Origin: Arthrobacter sp.
GTDB lineage: Bacteria > Actinomycetota > Actinomycetes > Actinomycetales > Micrococcaceae
Length of the DNA: 38,036 nucleotides
Reading direction: 5' to 3'
Assembly: GCA_029257465.1 (NCBI GenBank)
Contig: JARIBG010000021.1
Span: 1-38,036, forward strand
The position numbers were made by a program, and so were the translations under genes. The notes under the pieces are model-generated. The model searched no databases, was not told the DNA's origin, and was given only the letters and a program-made list of their open reading frames with translations. Below are positions 8,696 through 17,438 of this stretch, one piece after another. Numbering within the stretch: position 1 is the first letter of the stretch; each line of letters starts with the position of its first letter.

Positions 8696-9301
8696 CTAGG
8701 GCCGGTAGTGTGCCTCGCCCTGACGAAGCACCTGCTCCGGAGCCGCCTCGATGACCGTCCGGAAGCGCTCGAGGGGCAGCACGGCCCCCTCCCGCCTGAT
8801 CTCGCCCGGTGCAACGCGGAGGAGCCGGTCCACCTTCACCTCGCTGGGTCGGCCCTGCCGGTCCCAGCTGCCGGTTCCGATATCGACGTAGCGTCGATCG
8901 TGGTCGTCGCCGTTGTTCCGGTCGCGACTGGTCAGCATGAGTCCCAGCAGAGCGCCGCCGTCACGCCCGATGAGCAGAACCGGTCGGTCCTTGCCCCGGG
9001 AGGGGTCGTCCTCGTAGGCGACCCGGGTCCACACGATCTCGCCGGGATCCGGCTGCCCGTCATCGGAGGGCGAGTACGAGAGCACCATCCGGTCCCGGAT
9101 GTCGCGCGACGCCGTGTCCGCAGGGTCGTGGTAGCGACCGGCCCCCGGACGTGGTGCGCCGGGCACGGTGCGCAGCGGCAGGCGGCGGCGCTCTGCGCGT
9201 CCGCGAGATCGTTCGCGTTCCTGCGCCTGTGTCCGGGCGACGGATCCGACGACGCGGACGAGGCGACGTGCGATGGACAGGAAGGAGCCGGCACGTGACA
9301 T
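8696..9301 (-). CDS. PemK/MazF-family protein, solitary, with long basic N-terminal extension
   Basis: The C-terminal part (about residues 80-200) fits the PemK/MazF fold, which in toxin members cleaves RNA. It contains PGEIVWTRVAYEDDPSRGKDRPVLLIG, the typical first strand with the basic RPVLL segment. The domain continues with LTSRDRNN and a conserved end near KVDRLLRV. The first 75-80 residues are Arg-rich (RERSRGRAERRR) with no recognised domain. MazF toxins are about 110-120 residues, so this 201-residue form is enlarged. No antitoxin-like small gene lies on either side. Many Micrococcales carry such a lone copy next to lepA, so it may be a housekeeping relative rather than an active toxin. 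That last point is inference. Confidence 0.8.
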   Translation of the reverse strand: MSRAGSFLSIARRLVRVVGSVARTQAQERERSRGRAERRRLPLRTVPGAPRPGAGRYHDPADTASRDIRDRMVLSYSPSDDGQPDPGEIVWTRVAYEDDPSRGKDRPVLLIGRDGGALLGLMLTSRDRNNGDDHDRRYVDIGTGSWDRQGRPSEVKVDRLLRVAPGEIRREGAVLPLERFRTVIEAAPEQVLRQGEAHYRP

Positions 9302-9626
9302 GGACGGATCCTATCGAACCGACCGGGCTCGCACCCGGCAGTGCACCCGGCAGTGCGCTCGATGATCGCACCCGGCAGCGCACCCGGCAGCGCGCCTGAT
9401 GGTGTGCCCTGCAGCGCACCCGGCAGCGCACCCTGCGGCGTGCGGGAAGTCGCAGCGCATCCTGCGGTGTCCCGGGAGTCGGGTGCGGGGCCGTGGTGCT
9501 TGCCGCAGCGTTGGATACAGCGTGGGACACTGGGAGAAGAACCGGGAGGAACCGGGCCGGTCGAGCGAGACGAGCAACCGGCACGGTCCCTGCCGAATCC
9601 GCATCCCGTCAACGTGAGGAACGTAC
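9302..9626. other. gene-free region upstream of lepA
   Basis: This 325-base gap separates the divergent PemK-like gene and lepA. Its first half holds the 12-nt repeat array (9331-9439). Its second half must carry the lepA promoter, but I could not pick one convincingly; TTGGAT at 9511-9516 is a possible -35. Open frames here arise from the GC-rich repeats and lack ribosome sites. Confidence 0.7.
9331..9439. repeat. degenerate 12-nt tandem repeat (GCACCCGGCAGY)
   Basis: GCACCCGGCAGT occurs at 9331 and 9343, GCACCCGGCAGC at 9368, 9380 and 9416, and the variant GCACCCTGCGGC at 9428. The two pairs are each followed by a related GCGCYTGATG-like spacer, so a higher-order unit of about 37-38 bases (9331-9367 and 9368-9405) is visible. 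The array is entirely intergenic. Confidence 0.85.
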
Positions 9627-11480
9627 GTGTCACCCATGGCCCGCACCGCGCCGGTGCCCGCCGCCACCGATCCGGCGATCATCAGGAACTTCTGCATCAT
9701 CGCCCACATCGATCACGGGAAGTCCACCCTGGCCGACCGCATGCTCCAGCTGACCGGAGCCGTCGAGCAGCGCGACATGAAGGCGCAGTACCTGGACCGC
9801 ATGGACATCGAGCGGGAACGCGGGATCACCATCAAGTCCCAGGCCGTCCGGCTGCCGTGGGAGCTCGAGGGCACCTCCTACGCCCTGAACATGATCGACA
9901 CACCGGGTCACGTGGACTTCACCTACGAGGTCTCCCGTTCGCTCGCGGCCTGCGAGGGCGCGGTCCTGCTGGTCGACGCAGCACAGGGTATCGAGGCACA
10001 GACCCTGGCGAACCTGTATCTGGCGATGGAGAACAACCTCACCATCATTCCCGTGCTCAACAAGATCGACCTGCCCGCCGCGCAGCCAGAGAAGTACGCG
10101 GCGGAGCTGGCCGGTCTGATCGGCGGGGATCCCGAGGACGTCCTGCAGGTCTCGGGCAAGACCGGTGTCGGCGTCGAGGCCCTCCTCGACAAGATCGTGC
10201 GTGATCTCCCGGCACCCATGGGGAACCCCGATGCTCCGGCGCGCGCCATGATCTTCGATTCCGTCTACGACACCTACCGCGGTGTGGTCACGTACGTCCG
10301 CGTCGTCGACGGGAACCTGCGGCCGCGCGAGCGCATCCAGATGATGTCCACCCGGGCCACTCACGAACTGCTCGAGATCGGCGTGAGCTCACCCGAGCCC
10401 AAGCCCTCCCAAGGCCTCGGTGTGGGGGAGGTGGGGTATCTCATCACCGGCGTGAAAGACGTACGCCAGTCGAAGGTCGGTGACACCGTCACCACACTGG
10501 TGAAGCCCGCGGCCGAATCGCTGGGGGGCTACCAGGATCCCAAGCCCATGGTCTTCTCCGGTCTCTACCCGCTCGACGGCACGGACTACCCGGTGCTGCG
10601 CGACGCCCTGGCGAAGTTCACCCTGAACGACGCCGCCCTCGTCTACGAACCGGAGACGTCGGCTGCTCTGGGCTTCGGCTTCCGTGTGGGATTCCTCGGC
10701 CTGCTGCATCTGGAGATCACCCGGGAGCGGCTCGAGCGCGAGTACAACCTCGATCTGATCTCCACGGCCCCGAATGTCGAGTACGAGGTGACCCTCGAGG
10801 ACAAGTCGGTCCTGCTGGTCACCAATCCGAGCGAGTACCCGGTGGGCAAGATTGCCGAGGTCCGCGAACCCATGGTCTCCGCGACCATCCTCGCGCCCTC
10901 GGAGTTTGTCGGCGCCATCATGGAACTCTGCCAGCAGCGCCGCGGCGTGCTCGGCGGCATGGACTATCTCTCCGAGGACCGGGTGGAGATCAGGTACAGG
11001 TTGCCGCTGGCCGAGATCGTCTTCGACTTCTTCGACCTCCTGAAGTCCAGGACGCGCGGCTACGGCTCCCTGGACTGGAAGGCCGACGGCGACCAGGTCT
11101 CGGACCTCGTGAAGGTCGATATCCTCCTGCAGGGTGACCAGGTGGACGCCTTCAGCGCCATCACGCACCGGGACAAGGCCTACGCCTACGGCGTCATGAT
11201 GACCGGCAAGCTCCGCGAACTGATCCCGCGCCAGCAGTTCGAGGTACCGATCCAGGCGGCGATCGGCGCGCGGATCATCGCCCGTGAGAGCATCAGGGCC
11301 ATCCGGAAGGACGTGCTGGCCAAGTGCTACGGCGGTGACATCACGCGTAAGCGCAAGCTGCTCGAGAAGCAGAAGGAGGGCAAGAAGCGCATGAAGATGG
11401 TGGGACGGGTCGAAGTACCCCAGGAGGCCTTCATCGCCGCCCTGTCCTCCGACGAGTCGAAGGACAAAGCCAGGAAGTGA
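9627..11480 (+). CDS. lepA: elongation factor 4 (LepA), ribosome back-translocase GTPase
   Basis: EF-4 is an EF-G-like GTPase that acts on stalled or mis-translocated ribosomes and assists initiation or 30S biogenesis. The 617-residue protein has the G1 motif AHIDHGKS near residue 30 and ERGITIKSQ (switch region). The G3 motif is DTPGHVDF and the G4 motif NKIDLP. Domains II and III follow, then the LepA-specific C-terminal domain ending in the basic [16 protein letters not shown] region. GTG at 9627 is preferred over ATG at 9636 because GTGAGGA at 9614-9620 sits six bases before the GTG. hemW follows 30 bases downstream, probably in the same transcript. Confidence 0.97.
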   Translation: MSPMARTAPVPAATDPAIIRNFCIIAHIDHGKSTLADRMLQLTGAVEQRDMKAQYLDRMDIERERGITIKSQAVRLPWELEGTSYALNMIDTPGHVDFTYEVSRSLAACEGAVLLVDAAQGIEAQTLANLYLAMENNLTIIPVLNKIDLPAAQPEKYAAELAGLIGGDPEDVLQVSGKTGVGVEALLDKIVRDLPAPMGNPDAPARAMIFDSVYDTYRGVVTYVRVVDGNLRPRERIQMMSTRATHELLEIGVSSPEPKPSQGLGVGEVGYLITGVKDVRQSKVGDTVTTLVKPAAESLGGYQDPKPMVFSGLYPLDGTDYPVLRDALAKFTLNDAALVYEPETSAALGFGFRVGFLGLLHLEITRERLEREYNLDLISTAPNVEYEVTLEDKSVLLVTNPSEYPVGKIAEVREPMVSATILAPSEFVGAIMELCQQRRGVLGGMDYLSEDRVEIRYRLPLAEIVFDFFDLLKSRTRGYGSLDWKADGDQVSDLVKVDILLQGDQVDAFSAITHRDKAYAYGVMMTGKLRELIPRQQFEVPIQAAIGARIIARESIRAIRKDVLAKCYGGDITRKRKLLEKQKEGKKRMKMVGRVEVPQEAFIAALSSDESKDKARK

Positions 11481-11510
11481 GAGTTCGGTTCGGTCCTCCG
11501 GGAGGGACCA

Positions 11511-12740
11511 GTGCCTAGCACGCTGCCGCTCGGTCTGCCTGCACCCGAGGACGGCTCCCTGCCTCCGGCGGCGCTCGAGGGGGCCGGTACGAGGAACTTC
11601 GGTCTCTACGTGCACATCCCGTTCTGCGCCGTCCGCTGCGGTTACTGCGACTTCAACACCTACACGGCCACCGAACTCGGGGGAGGGGCGTCCCAGGATG
11701 CCTACGCGGGTTCCGTCCTGTCCGAGCTCGCGCTCGGGGCCGGTGTCCTGACCGCGTCCGGCTTCCCGGCCAGGGCGTTGTCCACGGTGTTCTTCGGAGG
11801 AGGTACCCCGACGCTGCTCCCCGCGACGGATCTCGCATCGATCCTCCGCACGGCCACCGCGCTCTGGGGGCTCACCCCGGGCGCCGAGGTGACTACGGAG
11901 GCGAACCCCGACTCGGTCACGCCCGAATCACTGCGGGTGCTGCGGGATGCCGGTTTCACGCGCGTCTCCTTCGGTATGCAGTCGGCCGTGCCCCACGTCC
12001 TCGCGGTCCTCGACCGCACGCACTCACCGGCACGCGTACCGCAGGCCGTGAAATGGGCCAGGGAGGCGGGCCTGAAGGTCAGCCTCGATCTGATCTACGG
12101 CACGCCGGGGGAGTCCCTCGAGGACTGGCGGACCTCGGTCGAGACGGCGCTGTCCTACGAGCCCGATCACATCTCCGCCTATGCGCTGATCATCGAGGAG
12201 GGCACCCGGCTCGCCTCACGGATCCGCCGCGGTCAGGTACCACCCATCGACGACGACGATCACGCCGACAAGTACGCGCTGGCCGATCAGTTGCTCTCCG
12301 ACGGCGGCCTCCAATGGTACGAGGTGAGCAACTGGGCCAGGACGCCCAGTGATCAGTGCAGACACAACCTGGCGTACTGGCGTGGTGACGACTGGTGGGG
12401 TGCAGGGCCCGGCGCGCACTCGCATCTCGGCGGAACCCGCTGGTGGAACGTCAAGCACCCCAGGGCCTACGCGCAGGCCCTGGAGACCGGGCGTTCACCG
12501 GCGGCGGGGCGTGAGATCCTGTCCGACACCGACCGTCACGTCGAGGACGTCATGCTGAGGGCCCGGCTGAGTGAGGGCCTGCCGACCGACCGACTGACCC
12601 CGGAGGGCCGGAAGGCCGTCGCGGGGCTCATCGCCGACGGGCTCGTCGAGCCGGCCGCCGCCTTCGCGGGCGAGGTGGTGCTCTCGTTCCGCGGGCGTCT
12701 GCTCGCCGATGCCGTCGTCCGGCGCCTTCTGCCCGACTAG
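11511..12740 (+). CDS. hemW: radical SAM heme chaperone HemW (HemN-like)
   Basis: HemW binds heme and an iron-sulfur cluster and is thought to deliver heme to respiratory enzymes. It is often mis-annotated as oxygen-independent coproporphyrinogen oxidase. The 409-residue protein has the radical-SAM cluster motif CAVRCGYC (Cys39, Cys43, Cys46) directly after YVHIPF. GGGTPTLL follows, then TTEANPD and the HemN C-terminal wing (about residues 320-405). The short N-terminus and lack of the extra HemN N-terminal helix favour HemW. The GTG start at 11511 has GGGAGGGA just upstream. The lepA-hemW pair is common in Gram-positive bacteria. The cytochrome oxidase cluster at the window's end is a plausible heme client, but no link is shown. 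Confidence 0.92.
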   Translation: MPSTLPLGLPAPEDGSLPPAALEGAGTRNFGLYVHIPFCAVRCGYCDFNTYTATELGGGASQDAYAGSVLSELALGAGVLTASGFPARALSTVFFGGGTPTLLPATDLASILRTATALWGLTPGAEVTTEANPDSVTPESLRVLRDAGFTRVSFGMQSAVPHVLAVLDRTHSPARVPQAVKWAREAGLKVSLDLIYGTPGESLEDWRTSVETALSYEPDHISAYALIIEEGTRLASRIRRGQVPPIDDDDHADKYALADQLLSDGGLQWYEVSNWARTPSDQCRHNLAYWRGDDWWGAGPGAHSHLGGTRWWNVKHPRAYAQALETGRSPAAGREILSDTDRHVEDVMLRARLSEGLPTDRLTPEGRKAVAGLIADGLVEPAAAFAGEVVLSFRGRLLADAVVRRLLPD

Positions 12741-12801
12741 CCGGAGAGCCCCCGCCCAGCAAGGGCCCGTGCTGGACAGGTGTGCCGGCCGGGAGGGTTC
12801 A

Positions 12802-13215
12802 CTAGCGGATCAGTCGTAGATTCAGCGCGTAGCGGTGGGGTCTACCCCGATTGACCTGGACACCGGCGTTGACCGACAGCACGGTGATCGCGACCCAGAT
12901 CAGCGCATTCACGACCGCGAACACGGCACCGACCCCCGGGATCAGGGAGAGTACCCAGGCGACGAGGGCGAGGATCGTGGGTGGCAGCGTGAAGTTCAGG
13001 GCCTCCTTCGACTCCTGTGCCGTGAACGGTCCCCTGGTCCGGAAGATGAGGAAGATCAGCAGGGACGGAACGAAGCCGAGGATGCCGCCGAAGTGTGCGA
13101 GCGTGGCGAACTGGCGATCCTCCGAGGGCGTCAGGGGAGGGGCCTGTGCAGGGCTCCCCTCGAAGACGGGCGCTGTAGCTCCTCGTCCGTGCTGGTGGTC
13201 GGCGGTATTCGACAA
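12802..13215 (-). CDS. DUF4870 / Tic20-like small membrane protein
   Basis: This 137-residue protein has a hydrophilic N-terminus and then the DUF4870 core. The core includes TPSEDRQFATLAHFGGIL, the first membrane helix (GFVPSLLIFLIF) and the FTAQESKEALNF loop. Two more hydrophobic helices follow, in LALVAWVLSLIPG and FAVVNALIWVAITV. The family is of unknown function, and some members resemble Tic20. I chose TTG at 13215 because AAAGGA lies about seven bases upstream. The frame stays open further upstream, but that part is low-complexity and not family-like. It converges with hemW and may be co-transcribed with the DUF3097 gene, which ends upstream at 13327. Confidence 0.82.
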   Translation of the reverse strand: MSNTADHQHGRGATAPVFEGSPAQAPPLTPSEDRQFATLAHFGGILGFVPSLLIFLIFRTRGPFTAQESKEALNFTLPPTILALVAWVLSLIPGVGAVFAVVNALIWVAITVLSVNAGVQVNRGRPHRYALNLRLIR

Positions 13216-13326
13216 CGGGTTTCCTTTGCTGACGGGCGGATCAGGGCCTCTTCCGCTTCCTGCTCCCAGAATACGTCCTGGTCCGCGCGGGCGACCCCGG
13301 GCCGACCCCGGGCCGACCATGAGAGC

Positions 13327-14178
13327 TCACGCCACGTGCGGAACCGTGAGGAAGTCGATGACCTCCTCGATCCTACCCAGCAGCGACGGTTCCAGATCGG
13401 CATAGCTGGTGACTGCGCCCAGGATGCGTTTCCATCCCTGCGCAATGGCGGCCTGGTTCTGATGGGGCCAGCCGAGCCCCGCGAGGATCCCTGTCTTCCA
13501 GTCCTGCCCACGCGGGACCACGGGCCAGGCCTCGAGTCCGAGCACGCCGGGTTTCACGGCCTGCCAGACATCGACATAGGGATGACCCACGATCAGGACA
13601 TGGTTCCGCGCGTTCGGAGCGGTCATGGCCTGCCGGGCGATCCGGAACTCCTTGGTACCCGGTACCAGATGGTCGACGACGACGCCGAGTCTGCGCTCGG
13701 GTCCCGGGCCGAAGGACCGGATGGCGCCCTCGAGGTCGTCGACGCCGTGCAACGGTTCGACGACGATCCCTTCGAGCCGCAGATCGTCGCCCCAGACCTT
13801 CTCGACGAGCTCGGCGTCGTGCTGTCCCTCCACCCAGATCCTGCTGGCGCGAGCCGTCCGTGCCCTCGCGCCCTCGACACGGACGGATCCCGACGCCGTC
13901 CGTGTCGAGGGCGCCTGCCTGGACGGAGGAACCGGTGCGACCATGCGCACGGGTCTGCCCTCGAGCAGGAACCCGTGGCCGAGTCGGAAGGACCGGTGCT
14001 TCCCGCGTCGATCCTCGAGGACCATCACGTGCAGCCCACCCGACTTCTCGACCCGCACCACGGCACCCACGAAGCCGCTCCCGACGTCCTCGAGAACCAG
14101 ATCCCGCTCGACCGGGACATCGGGGAGATCCTCGCGCTGCGGCGCGGAAAGGTCCTGTGCCCCCCACCCATGGTCCAT
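13327..14178 (-). CDS. DUF3097 family protein
   Basis: This is a 283-residue soluble protein of the actinobacterial DUF3097 family, whose function is unknown. Recognisable stretches are SGFVGAVVRVEKSGGLHVMVLEDR, HGFLLEGRPV and RIWVEGQHDAELVEKVWGD, the last resembling a Toprim-like nucleotide-binding segment. VVDHLVPGTKE and a C-terminal VIDFLTVPHVA follow. The Toprim resemblance (E and later DHL in hydrophobic strands) is my reading and not a search result. ATG at 14178 has GGGAGGA about 10 bases upstream. The gene diverges from hrcA, and the CIRCE operator lies in their shared 206-base upstream region, so HrcA could also influence this gene. Confidence 0.82.
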   Translation of the reverse strand: MDHGWGAQDLSAPQREDLPDVPVERDLVLEDVGSGFVGAVVRVEKSGGLHVMVLEDRRGKHRSFRLGHGFLLEGRPVRMVAPVPPSRQAPSTRTASGSVRVEGARARTARASRIWVEGQHDAELVEKVWGDDLRLEGIVVEPLHGVDDLEGAIRSFGPGPERRLGVVVDHLVPGTKEFRIARQAMTAPNARNHVLIVGHPYVDVWQAVKPGVLGLEAWPVVPRGQDWKTGILAGLGWPHQNQAAIAQGWKRILGAVTSYADLEPSLLGRIEEVIDFLTVPHVA

Positions 14179-14256
14179 GTGCGACGTGTCCTCCCGATGA
14201 TGCTCCTGGCGAACGCCGGGACCGATGCCCAATGCTAACAATCGTCGTGATCGTAC

Positions 14257-14262
14257 TAGACT
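14257..14262 (+). promoter_or_regulatory. candidate -10 box of the hrcA-dnaJ promoter
   Basis: TAGACT matches TANNNT and abuts the CIRCE element, so repressor binding would cover the transcription start. The -35 position (about 14234) is not consensus-like. Confidence 0.45.
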
Positions 14263-14288
14263 TGGCACTTGAGCGTGTCGAGTGCTAA
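14262..14288 (+). promoter_or_regulatory. CIRCE operator for HrcA
   Basis: CIRCE is TTAGCACTC, nine bases, GAGTGCTAA. Here the left arm is TTGGCACTT (two mismatches), the spacer is exactly nine bases (14271-14279), and the right arm GAGTGCTAA (14280-14288) is perfect. It lies 96 bases upstream of the hrcA start and implies autoregulation of the hrcA-dnaJ unit by HrcA with GroEL assistance. A further partial half-site, ATGCTAAC, lies at 14232-14239. Confidence 0.85.
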
Positions 14289-14384
14289 CCGCTCGGCGCC
14301 GTCCGCGCCACGGACCCGCGAGGTCCACGAGGACCACGAAGACCCGCGAGGGCCGCAAGCGACAGACCCGGAGGTGACAAGAGG

Positions 14385-15398
14385 ATGAGTGAACCGCGCC
14401 GCCTGGAGGTGCTCCGGGCCATCGTCGAGGACTATGTCCACTCACGCGAGCCGGTCGGTTCCAAGGCACTCGTCGACCGCCACCAGCTCGGGGTGTCCTC
14501 GGCGACCATCCGCAACGACATGGCCGTCCTCGAGGACGAGGGGCTGATCACGGCACCGCACACCAGCTCGGGCCGTATACCGACCGACAAGGGCTATCGA
14601 CTCTTCGTGGACCGGATCTCCGAGGTAAAACCGCTGTCGGCTCCTGAGAAGAAGGCGATCGAGTCGCTCCTGGAGGGAGCCGAGGACCTGGACGACGTCA
14701 TGGCCAGGACAGTCCGGTTGCTCGCTCAGCTCACCAACCAGGTGGCTGTCGTCCAGTTCCCCCTCGCCCGGCAGGCGTCCGTGCGCCACGTGGAGTGCGT
14801 GCTGGTCGCACCCCGACAGGTCCTGCTCGTCCTCATCAGCACCAACGGCAGCGTGCAGCAGCGCGTCGTCTGGATGCCCGCCGAGATCCGCGAGACAGAG
14901 CTCTCCGAACTCAAGCAGCGTCTTCAGTCGTCTGTCTCCGGCGTACGTCTGGCCGCTCTACCGGCCGCCCTGGACGCCGTCCTCCCGCAGCTGCCTCCGG
15001 CGCTGAAGGCACACGGGGGTACCATTGTCGGAGCACTCCAGCAGCTCGCCGACCTGGGCCGGGACGATCGGATCCTGCTTGCAGGCACGGCGAATCTCGC
15101 CAGATTCACCGGAGACTTCCCGCTGAGTATCGGTCCGGTCCTGGAGGCGCTCGAGGAGCAGGTGGTGATGCTGCGGCTGCTGTCGGAGATGGAGTTCGAT
15201 GCCCGCGGTATCTCCGTGCGCATCGGAAGCGAGAATCCCTACGGCGGACTCTCGGAAGCCTCGGTGGTGGCAACGGGCTACGGCCCCGATGCAGGCGCGA
15301 GGCTCGGGGTTCTCGGACCGACCCGGATGGACTATCCGACGACGATGGCCGCGGTGCGCGCCGTCGCCCGGTACGTCTCGAGGGTCCTCGAGGAGTAG
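14385..15398 (+). CDS. hrcA: heat-inducible transcription repressor HrcA
   Basis: HrcA represses class I heat-shock genes by binding CIRCE, and its folding depends on GroEL. The 337-residue protein begins with a winged-helix DNA-binding domain (about residues 5-75). This domain contains VGSKALVDRHQLGVSSATIRND, then EDEGLITAPHTSSGRIPTDKGY. A GAF-like dimerisation domain follows (about 105-330, including the family GSENPYGGLSEASVV segment). GGAGGTGACAAGAGG directly precedes the ATG. A CIRCE element lies upstream, and dnaJ follows after 79 bases, the usual actinobacterial arrangement. Confidence 0.96.
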   Translation: MSEPRRLEVLRAIVEDYVHSREPVGSKALVDRHQLGVSSATIRNDMAVLEDEGLITAPHTSSGRIPTDKGYRLFVDRISEVKPLSAPEKKAIESLLEGAEDLDDVMARTVRLLAQLTNQVAVVQFPLARQASVRHVECVLVAPRQVLLVLISTNGSVQQRVVWMPAEIRETELSELKQRLQSSVSGVRLAALPAALDAVLPQLPPALKAHGGTIVGALQQLADLGRDDRILLAGTANLARFTGDFPLSIGPVLEALEEQVVMLRLLSEMEFDARGISVRIGSENPYGGLSEASVVATGYGPDAGARLGVLGPTRMDYPTTMAAVRAVARYVSRVLEE

Positions 15399-15477
15399 TG
15401 CCCGCCAGGCAGTCGGCCGCAGGCACGGCCACGGCATTCAGTAGACAGCAGTTCTCAACAGGAAGTGATGTGCACGA

Positions 15478-16617
15478 GTGAGTAATCACTATGAGGTTCT
15501 CGGTGTGGCGCAGGGTGCAACCGGGGAGGAAATCAAGAAGGCGTACCGCAAGCTCGCGCGGAAGCTCCATCCGGATGTGAACACCGGCGACGACGCCGCC
15601 GAGGAGTTCAAGCTCGTGACCCGGGCCTACGAGGTCCTGTCCGATCCGCAGAAGCGGCGCGTGTACGACACGACGGGCAACGAGAACGGGACCGACACCG
15701 GGTACGGTGCAGGGTACTCCGGTTCCGGTTTCGCGTTCCAGGACATCTTCGAGACGTTCTTCGGCGGCGGCGGTGGTGGTGGACAACAGGCCGGTACCCC
15801 GTCGAGGACGCGCAGGGGCCAGGATGCGCTCATCAACGTGCGGATCGAGCTCAAGGACGCCGTGTTCGGTGCCAACAAGAAGATCGAGGTGGACACGGCC
15901 GAGGTCTGCCCCACCTGCGACGGCACCTGCTGCCAGCCCGGCACCACACTGCGGACCTGCGACATCTGCGGTGGGTCGGGGCAGGTCCAGCGCGCTGTGC
16001 GGTCGATCCTCGGCCAGGTCATGACGAGCGCGCCGTGCGGCACCTGCCAGGGGTACGGCACCGTCATCCCCCACCCCTGCCACGAGTGCAGCGGCGAAGG
16101 ACGTATCCGGGCCCGGCGCACCCTGACCATCAAGGTCCCCGCCGGTGTGGGCACGGGCACCCGTATCCAGCTCGCCGGGCAGGGCGAGGCCGGCGTCGCC
16201 GGTGGACCCCAGGGAGATCTGTACGTGGAGATCCGGGTGAACACCGACTCCACCTTCCTGCGGGACGGCGACGACCTCCACGTGACCCTGAGCGTGCCGA
16301 TGACGGCTGCTGCACTCGGCACGAGCGTCCACCTGGACACCTTCGACGGCGACCAGGAGCTCTCCATCAAGGCGGGCACGCAATCGGGGGAGATCCTGAC
16401 CCTGCGCAATCTCGGCGTGACGCACCTGCGCAACCAGGGCAGGGGCGATCTGAAGGTCCACCTCAACGTGGAGACACCCCGCAACGTGGACGCCCAGCAG
16501 GAGGACCTGCTGCGCCAGCTCGCCGGGCTCCGCCAGGAGGAGTACACCGACGGTCAACTCGCGAGCAACGGCTCGGGTGTCTTCGCCCGGCTGCGGGAGC
16601 GACTCGGGAACCGCTGA
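15478..16617 (+). CDS. dnaJ: chaperone DnaJ (Hsp40)
   Basis: DnaJ delivers unfolded proteins to DnaK and stimulates its ATPase. The 379-residue protein has the J domain (residues 1-65) with the HPD catalytic loop at 31-33. A Gly-rich/Phe segment follows (about 70-105). The zinc-binding region has four cysteine repeats beginning at Cys144, Cys161, Cys187 and Cys201. The C-terminal substrate domains (about 215-360) complete it. The first zinc repeat reads CPTCDGTC, with Cys151 in place of the usual final Gly. GTG at 15478 is the only start in frame, because a TGA lies at 15466. Its J domain (SNHYEVLGV) is the DnaJ2 type paired with hrcA in actinobacteria. rsmE starts three bases after the stop. 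Confidence 0.95.
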   Translation: MSNHYEVLGVAQGATGEEIKKAYRKLARKLHPDVNTGDDAAEEFKLVTRAYEVLSDPQKRRVYDTTGNENGTDTGYGAGYSGSGFAFQDIFETFFGGGGGGGQQAGTPSRTRRGQDALINVRIELKDAVFGANKKIEVDTAEVCPTCDGTCCQPGTTLRTCDICGGSGQVQRAVRSILGQVMTSAPCGTCQGYGTVIPHPCHECSGEGRIRARRTLTIKVPAGVGTGTRIQLAGQGEAGVAGGPQGDLYVEIRVNTDSTFLRDGDDLHVTLSVPMTAAALGTSVHLDTFDGDQELSIKAGTQSGEILTLRNLGVTHLRNQGRGDLKVHLNVETPRNVDAQQEDLLRQLAGLRQEEYTDGQLASNGSGVFARLRERLGNR

Positions 16618-16619
16618 CC

Positions 16620-17387
16620 ATGACGCGCCCCCTCTTCCTCGGCCCGTCCGAGGCCGTCCGCGCCGCCGTGCCCGGTGACGTCTTCGTGCTCGACGGCGAG
16701 GAGGGGCGCCACGCCGTGGCGGTCCGCAGGCTGGGAGCCGGGGAGCAGATCGACGTCGCCGACGGCAGAGGGCACCGGATCACCGGCATTGTCCGCGCGG
16801 CGGCAGGGAGCAGGCTCGATCTCGAGGTCATGAGCGTCGCCGCGGACGTCGCGCCCAGCCACCGTCTGGTGCTCGTGCAGGCCCTGGCCAAGGGAGGGCG
16901 CGACGAGCAGGCCGTCGAGGCGGCGACGGAGCTCGGCATCGACGGCATCGTGCCCTGGCATGCCGAACGGAGTATCGTCCGCTGGCGTGGCGACAGGGCA
17001 CAGAAGGGGCACCGGAAGTGGGAGTCCCTCGTGGGCGCTGCGTCCAAGCAGGCACGCCGCTCCTTCGTCCCGGAGGTCCATGCCGTTCTCGACACGCAGG
17101 GCCTGATCCGCTGGACCGCGGCCGTCGACCGTATGATCGTGCTCCACGAGGACGCCCCCGACTCCCTCGTGCAGACCGTCTCGGCCCTCCATGACGCCGG
17201 GACGCCGGGGGAGCCGGCCTCCACCGCGCTGATCGTCGGGCCGGAGGGCGGTATCAGCTCGGCGGAGCTCGACATACTGCGGCTCGCCGGTGCGCGACCG
17301 GCCCGACTCGGACCCAACGTCCTACGGTCCTCGTCGGCAGGTCCGGCTGCCCTCGTCCTCCTGAACCACTTGCTGGAGCGCTGGTAG
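16620..17387 (+). CDS. rsmE: 16S rRNA (uracil-1498-N3)-methyltransferase
   Basis: RsmE methylates N3 of U1498 in 16S rRNA using S-adenosylmethionine. The 255-residue protein has an N-terminal PUA-like RNA-binding domain (about residues 15-75, GEEGRHAVAVRRLGAGEQI). A C-terminal SPOUT domain follows, with the knot motifs LIVGPEGGIS and LGPNVLRSSSAGPAAL; the last motif is usually ILRTETA. The catalytic-domain Q/K stretch VLVQALAKGGRDEQAVEAATELG is intact. The ATG lies three bases after the dnaJ stop, so it belongs to the CIRCE-controlled transcript. The frame is also open upstream through dnaJ, but that is overlap and not a longer protein. Confidence 0.95.
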   Translation: MTRPLFLGPSEAVRAAVPGDVFVLDGEEGRHAVAVRRLGAGEQIDVADGRGHRITGIVRAAAGSRLDLEVMSVAADVAPSHRLVLVQALAKGGRDEQAVEAATELGIDGIVPWHAERSIVRWRGDRAQKGHRKWESLVGAASKQARRSFVPEVHAVLDTQGLIRWTAAVDRMIVLHEDAPDSLVQTVSALHDAGTPGEPASTALIVGPEGGISSAELDILRLAGARPARLGPNVLRSSSAGPAALVLLNHLLERW

Positions 17388-17395
17388 GACCACAC

Positions 17396-17413
17396 CGGCA
17401 CTGCAGCGTGCCG
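17396..17413. terminator. short hairpin between convergent rsmE and GerMN genes
   Basis: CGGCAC (17396-17401) pairs with GTGCCG (17408-17413) around a six-base loop in the 51-base gap between two converging genes. There is no T-run, so termination is only suggested by position. Confidence 0.3.
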
Positions 17414-17438
17414 CACACGACCTCGATGGGAAGAACGG

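Noticed and set aside
12756..12775. CCAGCA/TGCTGG hairpin between hemW and the DUF4870 gene
   Set aside because: Only six base pairs and no T-run; too weak to call a terminator.
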